Shown here in pieces: positions 1-5,450 of a stretch of DNA of 27,631 bases (within the stretch, counting starts at the first letter, position 1; each line of letters begins with the position of its first letter). The notes below the pieces were generated by a model. That model saw only the letters and a list, made by a program, of their open reading frames with translations. It made no database searches and was not told the DNA's origin. The position numbers and the translations under genes were made by a program. Source of the stretch: a virus; IMG/VR virus record IMGVR_UViG_3300020222_000141, positions 1 to 27,631 of that record. The stretch is one strand, 5' to 3'.

Positions 1-234
1 AAAGTTAACGAATATTTGACAACAAAAGAATCAAATTTTGAATTAACATATCATTCATATTTATTACAATATCACAGAAACTTTTTTACAAAATTAATAA
101 CATGTCCAATATGTCTTACAACCTGGTTAAGTATTATATCAAGTCTATTATTTACAAAATCTATATTCGATTTTTCAATTATATTCGTGTTATCAATACT
201 TGGTTATAATATTTATAAAAAACTATCAACATGA
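1..234 (+). CDS. Small membrane protein with CPxC motif, 5'-truncated by window edge
   Basis: The frame is open from base 1, so the true start lies upstream of the window; the TTG at 16 is only an internal codon. The visible 77 residues contain a CPICLTTW motif followed by two hydrophobic stretches near the C terminus, suggesting a small inner-membrane protein. A Cys-Pro-x-Cys pair followed by Trp resembles the CPxCxGxW signature I associate with DUF1360-type phage membrane proteins, but that link is by memory of the motif only. Its TGA stop overlaps the ATG of the next gene (ATGA), so the two are probably translationally coupled. These are the only plus-strand genes in the window. Function unknown. 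Confidence 0.6.
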   Translation, partial: KVNEYLTTKESNFELTYHSYLLQYHRNFFTKLITCPICLTTWLSIISSLLFTKSIFDFSIIFVLSILGYNIYKKLST

Positions 235-518
235 TTATAACCAATATTACAGAATTCTTTTACTTCCTAAATAACAATGGATTACAAGGTCTAAATCCTG
301 TATTTGGTAGATTTGTTACATGCGTAAATGAATTCAATGGAACTTGCAACTGTCAAGCTGCTCAAAAAACAAAAAAATTGAATCAGTGTCAACAATTATA
401 TACAGAATGTGCAAATATGTTGTCAATATTCAAACCTACTTTGTTCTCTAAGTTTCCAAGTGAATCATTTATTGAATTAAGAAACAATTCTGTAGTATTA
501 AATACTATTGTGAGATAA
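231..518 (+). CDS. Hypothetical Cys-rich small protein (95 aa)
   Basis: The ATG overlaps the stop of the preceding gene as ATGA, which supports both the start and coupled translation. The protein has five cysteines within residues 31-60, including a CNC pair, but no clear membrane segment and no family I can name. The phrase GLNPVFGRFVTCVNEFNGTC is reminiscent of small conserved hypothetical proteins in T4-like phages, though I cannot confirm this. Its 3' end overlaps the 3' end of the minus-strand dNMP kinase gene by 21 bp, tail to tail, and I see no credible terminator there. Function unknown. Confidence 0.6.
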   Translation: MIITNITEFFYFLNNNGLQGLNPVFGRFVTCVNEFNGTCNCQAAQKTKKLNQCQQLYTECANMLSIFKPTLFSKFPSESFIELRNNSVVLNTIVR

Positions 519-1136
519 TACTCCGATATCATATAATACTTTAGTTACATTATCTCTAATGTATGGACATTCTATTATAGTTTCCTTAGTGGGATATTTA
601 TTGGAATAATCCTCCCATTCAAAACTATAATCAGCTCTATTTTTTACCTTTGGATTGTTTATAGCTTCATGTTCGTTCGGTGGAACATCATATATCTTCT
701 TCTTTCTCTTTGAAGAAGTATCATACTTAAATCTAGTTATATGAACTAATTTTCCACATTGTTTATATTGTAACCATGAACATTCATCCTCTACATAAAA
801 ATCATATCGTATATCAGTAATAAAAATCACATCCGCTTTGCTTTTACCAATACGTTGTTCCATCTTTTGTGTCCAATACTTACCCTCACTAATCTTTCTC
901 ATTACATCGCCATATGCAACGAGCAATGGACGAATAATAGTCTTCTCTCCGGTGTTTTCTGTAAAGACATCAATGCCTGTCTTTTTGTATATCAATTGTT
1001 TTAAGTCATTCTTTAATTCATAAGCAAGAGCATATCTTTCAGCTTTTAAACCTTGTTCTTTTAATATATCTTGTGCTACAGTAGTAAATAAATCCTTGCC
1101 ACTTCTAGCTAGTCCAGATACACCAATCAATTTCAT
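498..1136 (-). CDS. Deoxynucleoside monophosphate kinase-like P-loop protein (T4 gp1-like)
   Basis: This 212-residue protein begins with a strand followed by a Walker A P-loop, GLARSGKD (residues 8-15), the form typical of dNMP and adenylate-type kinases. Residues 107-112 read TDIRYD, matching the conserved T-D-x-R segment of phage dNMP kinases such as T4 gp1. The expected reaction is ATP-dependent phosphorylation of dNMPs to dNDPs, feeding phage DNA synthesis together with the NrdAB reductase at 11060-14413. The start ATG overlaps the stop of the clamp-loader gene upstream (ATGA), suggesting coupled expression. The 3' end overlaps the convergent plus-strand gene. Substrate choice cannot be read from sequence, so the kinase call is stronger than any particular dNMP. 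Confidence 0.8.
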   Translation of the reverse strand: MKLIGVSGLARSGKDLFTTVAQDILKEQGLKAERYALAYELKNDLKQLIYKKTGIDVFTENTGEKTIIRPLLVAYGDVMRKISEGKYWTQKMEQRIGKSKADVIFITDIRYDFYVEDECSWLQYKQCGKLVHITRFKYDTSSKRKKKIYDVPPNEHEAINNPKVKNRADYSFEWEDYSNKYPTKETIIECPYIRDNVTKVLYDIGVLSHNSI

Positions 1137-1654
1137 ACTTCTAATAATCTTTCTATTTCTTTGTCAGTCTTTCCATACTTCTGACAAATATTATGTATAT
1201 ATGATATACCATTTTCGTCTCTAAACAAGATTTTACAATAGTCTTTTACTTCATCTTGTCCAATTTGGAAATATTTTGATAACAACTCCAATAGTTCACC
1301 ATTAAACTTTGTTCCACTTGATTTAATCCATTTACAATATTTCTTGCCTACAGGTGTTAAATCACAACAAGCAGTGTAAAATTGTTTGTTTGGAATTAAT
1401 TCAAAATATTTCGATAGATATGCTATTGTGTCAATAGACCCAATATCCATACTTAAACCAATCAACAATGTATATTTGTTAAATCCTTTCTTTTCAACTT
1501 CAGTAAGTTTATCATAATAATCAATCGTTTTAGATTCACGGATATGATTAATATAATCAAAAAGAGTCCTACTCTTCGTTGAGTTCGGATTCTTTACGCT
1601 CAATTTGTCTGAGTCGTTCTTCGATTGTTTTAGGTTTTTCTTCGGCCTTACCAT
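1133..1654 (-). CDS. 62: Clamp-loader small subunit, T4 gp62-like
   Basis: The protein matches the pattern of phage gp62 proteins along its length. An N-terminal TLFDYINHI segment corresponds to the FDFLNDI-like start of the family. It is followed by a GLSMD segment (family GLSYF), and then GKKYCKWIK aligns with T4 gp62 GKRYGKWAK. The following LLSKYFQIGQDEVKDYCKIL matches the T4 segment LLAKRYQVNTNDAINYKSIL. gp62 is the non-ATPase subunit that, with gp44, loads the gp45 sliding clamp; neither partner gene is in this window. The start is uncertain. ATG at 1654 gives 173 aa and overlaps the upstream gene by 86 bp; TTG at 1603 gives 156 aa and fits the family N terminus better; the frame is open up to an ATG at 1723. 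None has a clear ribosome-binding site. The stop overlaps the dNMP kinase ATG. Confidence 0.78.
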   Translation of the reverse strand: MVRPKKNLKQSKNDSDKLSVKNPNSTKSRTLFDYINHIRESKTIDYYDKLTEVEKKGFNKYTLLIGLSMDIGSIDTIAYLSKYFELIPNKQFYTACCDLTPVGKKYCKWIKSSGTKFNGELLELLSKYFQIGQDEVKDYCKILFRDENGISYIHNICQKYGKTDKEIERLLEV

Positions 1655-1907
1655 TTGATTTAATTTTATTAACTCTGTTTCTGACTGCATTGATTGATAA
1701 TGATAATCGTTTTTGATTATCATTCAAAATTTTTATATCATCATTTATACGTGACGTGCGATTATCTAATATATCCAATTTAGAATCGTTTATTTGAATT
1801 ACATTCAATATAAAAAGTGCCAGTAATCCTATAATTACTGGCACTGTTACAGGGAATGCCGCCGACACTATACAAAGAATTATAATTAGTGTCGTTTTAA
1901 CTATCAT
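1569..1907 (-). CDS. Membrane-anchored coiled-coil protein (112 aa)
   Basis: Residues 5-38 are strongly hydrophobic, split by a Pro-containing turn (AAFPVTVP), and probably form one long or two short membrane helices. The rest is charged and helical, with heptad-like spacing, and likely forms a coiled coil ending in an Arg/Lys/Glu-rich tail. I recognise no family. The start overlaps the 48-aa gene upstream by 11 bp, and the 3' part overlaps the clamp-loader frame. The DNA encoding the membrane segment holds a perfect 12-bp inverted repeat followed by a T run, described separately as a terminator-like element. The start is ATG at 1907. Function unknown; the topology suits a phage inner-membrane accessory protein. 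Confidence 0.6.
   Translation of the reverse strand: MIVKTTLIIILCIVSAAFPVTVPVIIGLLALFILNVIQINDSKLDILDNRTSRINDDIKILNDNQKRLSLSINAVRNRVNKIKSNGKAEEKPKTIEERLRQIERKESELNEE
1812..1845 (-). terminator. Intrinsic-terminator-like hairpin inside the 112-aa membrane gene
   Basis: On the minus strand a perfect 12-bp stem, AGTGCCAGTAAT with its complement (1834-1845 and 1816-1827) and a 6-base loop, is followed directly by TTTTAT. This is the form of a rho-independent terminator oriented for the minus-strand transcript, yet it lies in the coding sequence for residues 21-31. It could reduce transcription into the downstream clamp-loader and dNMP kinase genes. No T run follows on the plus strand. Confidence 0.6.
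1863..1894 (-). repeat. Second hairpin, 18 bases upstream of the terminator-like stem
   Basis: An 8-bp perfect inverted repeat (CGACACTA at 1863-1870 and TAGTGTCG at 1887-1894) with a 16-base AT-rich loop lies at the 5' end of the 112-aa gene. In the minus-strand RNA it precedes the 12-bp terminator-like hairpin. Two stable hairpins within 80 bases of an otherwise AT-rich gene are unusual. Function not known. Confidence 0.45.
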
Positions 1908-2043
1908 TTTCTTCTTCTAGGAAGTCTCTGACTGACTTCTTTTTTGGAAGATTAGAAGTTTCCCACTTCTTTGTTTTCTTTCCAATCTTCGGCTTCTTGT
2001 CTTTAAAAGCACGATCCGAATCACGGCGATATGTTTTTCCCAT
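1897..2043 (-). CDS. Small basic hypothetical protein (48 aa)
   Basis: An ATG at 2043 opens a 48-codon frame ending in TAA at 1897-1899. It begins MGKTYRRDSDRAFKDKKPK and ends in an acidic helix (VRDFLEEENDS). It fills the gap between the 70-aa and 112-aa genes exactly, overlapping the latter's ATG by 11 bp. That fit, plus the bipolar charge pattern (Lys/Arg-rich first two thirds, Glu-rich end), makes it a likely real gene. The ribosome-binding site is weak (AGAGTAGAAC upstream). Possibly a nucleic-acid-binding or adaptor peptide, but no function can be assigned. Confidence 0.65.
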   Translation of the reverse strand: MGKTYRRDSDRAFKDKKPKIGKKTKKWETSNLPKKKSVRDFLEEENDS

Positions 2044-2064
2044 AGTTCTACTCTACTTTAGTTA

Positions 2065-2277
2065 TTAACGACGAGAAGCAGCACGTTTGCTAGCGGTGAT
2101 GATACGGGTCAAAGCATTAACTTGACGACCGTTCAATTCAATACGCTTTTCACCTTCAACGATAACCAACTTGGTTGCCTTCTTGGTGGAAGCAAACGGA
2201 ACAACAACGTGAGCACGAACTCCTTGAACAGCAGTTTTAGCAAACGTAGTGCGCTTCTTAGTATTTGTAATAGTCAT
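2065..2277 (-). CDS. Small basic protein (70 aa), probably strongly expressed
   Basis: The start at 2277 (MTITNTKKRT) is chosen because a strong ribosome-binding site, AAAGGA, precedes it in an A-rich leader; the frame is open further upstream but those codons lie in the leader. The protein is rich in Lys, Arg, Thr and Ala, with a central beta-like segment (KLVIVEGEKRIELNG) and a basic tail ending KRAASRR. No family is recognised; the charge suggests a nucleic-acid-binding role, which is inference. It has its own sigma70-type promoter (2344-2372) and a leader with a hairpin at the predicted mRNA 5' end, so it probably heads the unit that runs through the 48-aa, 112-aa, clamp-loader and dNMP kinase genes. 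Confidence 0.72.
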   Translation of the reverse strand: MTITNTKKRTTFAKTAVQGVRAHVVVPFASTKKATKLVIVEGEKRIELNGRQVNALTRIITASKRAASRR

Positions 2278-2314
2278 ATTTTTTTTTTCCTTTTTTTGTT
2301 TTTTTGTTTTTTTA

Positions 2315-2335
2315 GTTAGTAGTTTAACAACTAAC
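2315..2335 (-). promoter_or_regulatory. Hairpin at predicted 5' end of the 70-aa gene leader
   Basis: GTTAGT (2315-2320) pairs with ACTAAC (2330-2335), with one internal mismatch, one further pair and a 5-base loop. The predicted transcription start is about 2337, so the hairpin sits at the mRNA 5' end and is followed by an A-rich stretch with AAAGGA before the ATG. 5' stem-loops of this sort can stabilise phage mRNAs. Confidence 0.45.
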
Positions 2336-2343
2336 ACAAAATC

Positions 2344-2372
2344 ATATTACCACGTTAATCCAAAAAGGTCAA
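2344..2372 (-). promoter_or_regulatory. Sigma70-type promoter for the 70-aa gene
   Basis: Minus strand: -35 TTGACC (2372-2367), 17-bp spacer, -10 TAATAT (2349-2344). It lies in the intergenic gap after the uvsE stop codon, so a new transcript probably starts near 2337. Confidence 0.6.
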
Positions 2373-2384
2373 CGGTTTTATTTA

Positions 2385-3299
2385 TTATAATTTATATGTT
2401 TTTTCAAACTGTATAATAGCATAATCCTTAGATTTAAACTCAAATTCAAAATCCACATTATCTAGATTGTTATATTCATCAGGTATGCAACGAACATAAT
2501 CACCATGCGCACGTGGATTTGTATTGGTAAGGTCATTGTCACTAAAATGAAATAATGGACGATGCTTCCCCCAAGTAGACATGGCTACATTTACAGCCTC
2601 TTTCGCAGAGAACTTACCATTGTTACACCGATAATGTAAATTGTCGTAGGTAATCGGAATACCAGTTTGAGAATAAATAAGGTCATACAATTCGTCCACT
2701 TTCCAACTATTAGGTTTATCTTCGTTCTCCAAGACTAGTCTTGGCCTAACATTGTCAGGTAATGCTTTATAGACATCAATAAAACGCAATGCGGTGTCTT
2801 TTACGTTACCCTTATAACAATTCATATGAATGTTAATAGGAGCTTCGTATGAACGAGGAAGACCAAAGTAGTCCATCATTTTGCCATGCATAGCCAATTC
2901 CTCAATAGATTTTTTAACAACTGTAGAATTTGCACTAGCAGGAACCACAAATTGATCAGGATGTGTTGAACAACGAATATTGTATTTTTTAATAATATCC
3001 GCACACAAATCAAATTCTTGTTTAATTTTAGAAAAATTGTAATTGTTTTCCAATAACAAATTAGCATCTGGTAGTGTTTCCAACGGCATCATACCGCTAC
3101 TAATGCGATAATTCCATCCACGTTGGCCACAAAACTCAAGAGTCTTACGAGTTACATAAACATTGTTAAGAGTTCTATCCGCAACAATACGTTCTGCACT
3201 CTTACGCTCAAGAGCAAGAAATCGGGTTTTGGTCATGGTAGAAGCCTTGATACCTTGTTCTTGCAGCTTGAGGGAAATACAACAAAGAGATTTTTTCAT
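2385..3299 (-). CDS. uvsE: UV damage endonuclease, UvsE/UvdE family
   Basis: The 304-residue protein has the TIM-barrel signature of UV damage endonucleases in order: WNYRISSGMMPLE, then STHPDQFVVPAS, NIHMNCYKG, LVLENED, ITYDNLHYR, LFHFSDND, RAHGDYV, and a C-terminal DFEFEFKSKDYAI segment that fits the metal-binding Glu/Lys end of the family. Length is normal for the family (about 300). The enzyme nicks DNA 5' of UV photoproducts using divalent metals and so starts alternative excision repair; here it would protect or repair phage DNA. I chose ATG at 3299 rather than the TTG at 3314: GAGAA lies just upstream, and a promoter places the mRNA start at or near this ATG. Most T4-like phages use DenV for this task, so UvsE is a different solution. 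Confidence 0.9.
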   Translation of the reverse strand: MKKSLCCISLKLQEQGIKASTMTKTRFLALERKSAERIVADRTLNNVYVTRKTLEFCGQRGWNYRISSGMMPLETLPDANLLLENNYNFSKIKQEFDLCADIIKKYNIRCSTHPDQFVVPASANSTVVKKSIEELAMHGKMMDYFGLPRSYEAPINIHMNCYKGNVKDTALRFIDVYKALPDNVRPRLVLENEDKPNSWKVDELYDLIYSQTGIPITYDNLHYRCNNGKFSAKEAVNVAMSTWGKHRPLFHFSDNDLTNTNPRAHGDYVRCIPDEYNNLDNVDFEFEFKSKDYAIIQFEKTYKL

Positions 3300-3305
3300 A
3301 TTCTC

Positions 3306-3334
3306 AATATACAATATACATTATAATAAGTCAA
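3306..3334 (-). promoter_or_regulatory. Sigma70-type promoter for uvsE, possibly leaderless
   Basis: Minus strand: -35 TTGACT (3334-3329), 17-bp spacer, -10 TATATT (3311-3306). Only six bases separate the -10 from the ATG at 3299, so transcription would start at or next to the start codon. Confidence 0.6.
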
Positions 3335-3337
3335 CTG

Positions 3338-4513
3338 TTATCGTCCTACTTCTTTGAAATAAACTGATTTGGCTTCTTCATATGTCATACCTATCATTTT
3401 ATTATAATAAAGAATATCAGATTTTAGATTATTTTCCGATTTCAATTTCTTGTATCTTTCAATTGCTTTTGGTTTCCACCATTCCATAATACCATTTATA
3501 TCTTTCTTAAATAGTTCTTTCATCTTCAATTGGTCTTCTCCGATTTTATTTTGAAGAAATTCTTTGGTATTTTCATAAAAACAACTATAATATACCCCAC
3601 GTTCATATCCATGTTGATAATCAGTTGTTTTTATTCCCAATTGTTGAAATATCATACTAATAACTCGGTTCTTAGCACCTGTTACGGGTCCACTAACACC
3701 TTCTTTTTGAGTCATTGCTTCATTATATTCTTGACTCTTATTATCTTTCAACCATTGATGCCATACTTCATAAACACTATCATCTGGTTTAATCATCATT
3801 TTACCTGCACTACTACCACATTTGTGCCACCATTTAAGACTGTTATACATACTATAACTACCATATAGTGATGTTGTAGTAATACCTACAAGTGTTTGAT
3901 TATATAATTGTTTCCAGAGTTCTCTAGTTTTGGAACATGTAACTAAAGCGGCTATTAATTTACCACCCAAGAAATTATAACCAAATGGTTGAGTAGACAT
4001 AATACAACTTCCAATAGCACTATGTGCAAGTTTTTTATTGTCTAATCTATTTTCACTAGTCCAGCCAATATAATTATCTCTATCAGTTATGGCAATTACA
4101 TCACTGGATATGCTTACCACACCCAAATAACGAGGTTCATCTACATTCCCATCAGCAATCAACAGTTTTATAAATCTACCAGGTGTCTGAGCATATTCCA
4201 TCGTATGACAAAATGTTCTTAACATTAACCAATCATTATCTACTCGGGATTCAGTTACATGAACAACAGTTGGATTTATTGACTCAATTTCTTTAATAGT
4301 TAATTGTTCGTCATTAATATCAGTTGGGGTCCAAATCTTAGCTTTTGATTGAGATGACTTATTTATATAATGACTCAATCCTTGAACTTCCAACCATTTC
4401 TTATAAAAGGTCTGTTCTTCCGCAGTCATACCCCTCAAGAAATTTAAATTATTTATAAACTTTTGTTTCTCAAGGTAAAAGTCAAAATCTCCACTATCCC
4501 AAAAATCACTCAT
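3338..4513 (-). CDS. DUF4338 family protein (DruA-related)
   Basis: The 391-aa protein carries the core pattern of DUF4338: RYLGVVSISSDV (128-139), then DRDNYIGW (144-151), a helix, TQPFGYNFLGGKLIAAL (174-190), a segment starting RELW (197), and LVGITTTSLYGSYSMYNSL (208-226). DUF4338 is the domain of DruA, a component of the Druantia anti-phage system; its biochemical activity is not established to my knowledge. The C-terminal half (MTQKEGVSGP to WWKPKAIERY) looks like the phage form of the family. It follows two small unknown genes with ATGA overlaps, so the three are probably one translational unit. A role in phage DNA metabolism or in counteracting or excluding other elements is inference. 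Confidence 0.7.
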   Translation of the reverse strand: MSDFWDSGDFDFYLEKQKFINNLNFLRGMTAEEQTFYKKWLEVQGLSHYINKSSQSKAKIWTPTDINDEQLTIKEIESINPTVVHVTESRVDNDWLMLRTFCHTMEYAQTPGRFIKLLIADGNVDEPRYLGVVSISSDVIAITDRDNYIGWTSENRLDNKKLAHSAIGSCIMSTQPFGYNFLGGKLIAALVTCSKTRELWKQLYNQTLVGITTTSLYGSYSMYNSLKWWHKCGSSAGKMMIKPDDSVYEVWHQWLKDNKSQEYNEAMTQKEGVSGPVTGAKNRVISMIFQQLGIKTTDYQHGYERGVYYSCFYENTKEFLQNKIGEDQLKMKELFKKDINGIMEWWKPKAIERYKKLKSENNLKSDILYYNKMIGMTYEEAKSVYFKEVGR

Positions 4514-4779
4514 TCAGTTTTTCTTAATTCTAATTTAAATTTCATTGTGATAGTTAGTTCGTTGGCAGTGGATTTGGTTTCTTCTATTTCTTTTAGAATC
4601 CACTTTTCTTTAAAACTATCTACATAATTGTTAATCCCATTATATACTACATCTACATCTTCGTTCAACAACTTTTTGCTCGGAGTTTTTCCAGATTTAA
4701 CTTCGGGTTTAGTATATGCAATAAATATTTTTTTGAGTTTGTCAAAATATAATATTACTTTGTTTCTTTTATCACTCAT
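4510..4779 (-). CDS. Hypothetical protein (89 aa)
   Basis: The frame begins with an ATG overlapping the stop of the 67-aa gene and ends overlapping the ATG of the DUF4338 gene, both as ATGA, which is good evidence of a real gene in a coupled cluster. The protein is Lys/Glu-rich and soluble-looking, beginning MSDKRNKVILYFDKLKKIF, with a C-terminal amphipathic strand (ELTITMKFKLELRKTE). No family or motif is recognised. Confidence 0.6.
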   Translation of the reverse strand: MSDKRNKVILYFDKLKKIFIAYTKPEVKSGKTPSKKLLNEDVDVVYNGINNYVDSFKEKWILKEIEETKSTANELTITMKFKLELRKTE

Positions 4780-4979
4780 AGTTTCACATTTAATTTAACA
4801 ATGGCGTATTTATCTTCTTCATACATATTAGAATCATACTCAAACAAAGTATCTTCTTCGATTAAAGATACATAAATTAATCTAGAATCATCAAAAGAAA
4901 AGATGCCAAATATAGTCACATAGGATATATTCGGCACCTTACTCTTATTTGTTTTTATTTTTTTAAGCATTAACAGCAT
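4776..4979 (-). CDS. Hypothetical protein (67 aa)
   Basis: The ATG at 4979 is preceded by GAGAAG at about 10 bases; an in-frame ATG at 4970 is the alternative. Both overlap the 3' end of the 131-aa gene. The sequence is mostly alternating hydrophobic and polar residues (NISYVTIFGIFSFDDSRLIY), suggesting a small beta-rich fold, with an acidic middle (EEDTLFEYDSNMYEEDKY). It is coupled downstream by ATGA to the 89-aa gene. No family is recognised. Confidence 0.5.
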   Translation of the reverse strand: MLLMLKKIKTNKSKVPNISYVTIFGIFSFDDSRLIYVSLIEEDTLFEYDSNMYEEDKYAIVKLNVKL

Positions 4980-5358
4980 GAGAAGTATTCTTCTCAGAAG
5001 TTTCCACCTTTGTGGTGTCAGTTTCGACTGCGTTAGTAGAACTAATATTCATTACATTTACAGCAGAATAACGTTCATCCAACAACACTTCATTGTTGCG
5101 AGCAAGTTCAAGTGCTTTATCCGTAACTGGTGCCATAGCGTATGCTACCTTTGGACGACCCTTACCACCATGAATGGTTCCCAAACGGCAAATATTACAT
5201 TCTTCAATCGATTTGTTAAGTTTGACACGAAGGGTAATCGCCTTGATGTGGGAGTTCTTCTCCAAGAGAGATTCTACGGTAAAGAATGTATCTGCACTTG
5301 GCCAAGTAACAACCTGATTGGTCATATTCTTGCGGTCGGTCTTCTTAGTATTGTTCAT
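4963..5358 (-). CDS. Hypothetical protein (131 aa), well-expressed leader
   Basis: The start ATG at 5358 follows AAAAAAGGAAAAAACAT, a strong ribosome-binding site in an A-rich leader, and a near-consensus promoter lies at 5422-5450. The central part (residues 34-90) has predicted helices and a GTIHGGKGRPKVAYAMAPV segment; the Gly/Arg-rich turn flanked by helices is reminiscent of small winged-helix DNA-binding proteins, but this is only a suggestion. The last 40 residues are Thr/Ser/Glu/Val-rich and probably disordered. It heads the cluster that ends with the DUF4338 gene. Function unknown. Confidence 0.65.
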   Translation of the reverse strand: MNNTKKTDRKNMTNQVVTWPSADTFFTVESLLEKNSHIKAITLRVKLNKSIEECNICRLGTIHGGKGRPKVAYAMAPVTDKALELARNNEVLLDERYSAVNVMNISSTNAVETDTTKVETSEKNTSHAVNA

Positions 5359-5397
5359 ATGTTTTTTCCTTTTTTATGTTTTATTTGTTTATGTTTC

Positions 5398-5414
5398 TGG
5401 TTAAATCCTAACCA
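5398..5414 (-). promoter_or_regulatory. Hairpin at predicted 5' end of the 131-aa gene leader
   Basis: TGGTTA (5398-5403) and TAACCA (5409-5414) form a perfect 6-bp stem with a 5-base loop. The predicted transcription start is about 5415, so the hairpin begins at the mRNA 5' end. It is followed by an unstructured A-rich leader, the same layout as at 2315-2335. Confidence 0.5.
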
Positions 5415-5421
5415 TTTTTAA

Positions 5422-5450
5422 AGTATATCAGACGTTATATATTATGTCAA
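5422..5450 (-). promoter_or_regulatory. Near-consensus sigma70 promoter for the 131-aa gene
   Basis: Minus strand: -35 TTGACA (5450-5445, perfect), 17-bp spacer, -10 TATACT (5427-5422). The -35 overlaps the stop codon of the VWA gene. This is the best-matching promoter I found in the window. Confidence 0.75.

Noticed and set aside
494-506. AGTATT-A-AATACT palindrome at the convergent gene ends
   Set aside because: A one-base loop and all-AT stem would not form a useful terminator.
1921-1946. GAAGTC/GACTTC hairpin followed by T6 on the plus strand, terminator-like
   Set aside because: No plus-strand gene is upstream to terminate, and the sequence codes for KKKSVRDF on the minus strand, which explains the T run as Lys codons.
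3530-3868. Plus-strand 112-codon open frame inside the DUF4338 gene
   Set aside because: It is antisense to a well-supported conserved coding region and has no ribosome-binding site or family signal; a shadow of the real gene.
4978-5421. Plus-strand 147-codon open frame over the 131-aa gene and its leader
   Set aside because: It is antisense to a gene with a strong promoter and ribosome-binding site, and its product is low complexity with many Phe/Cys/Leu.
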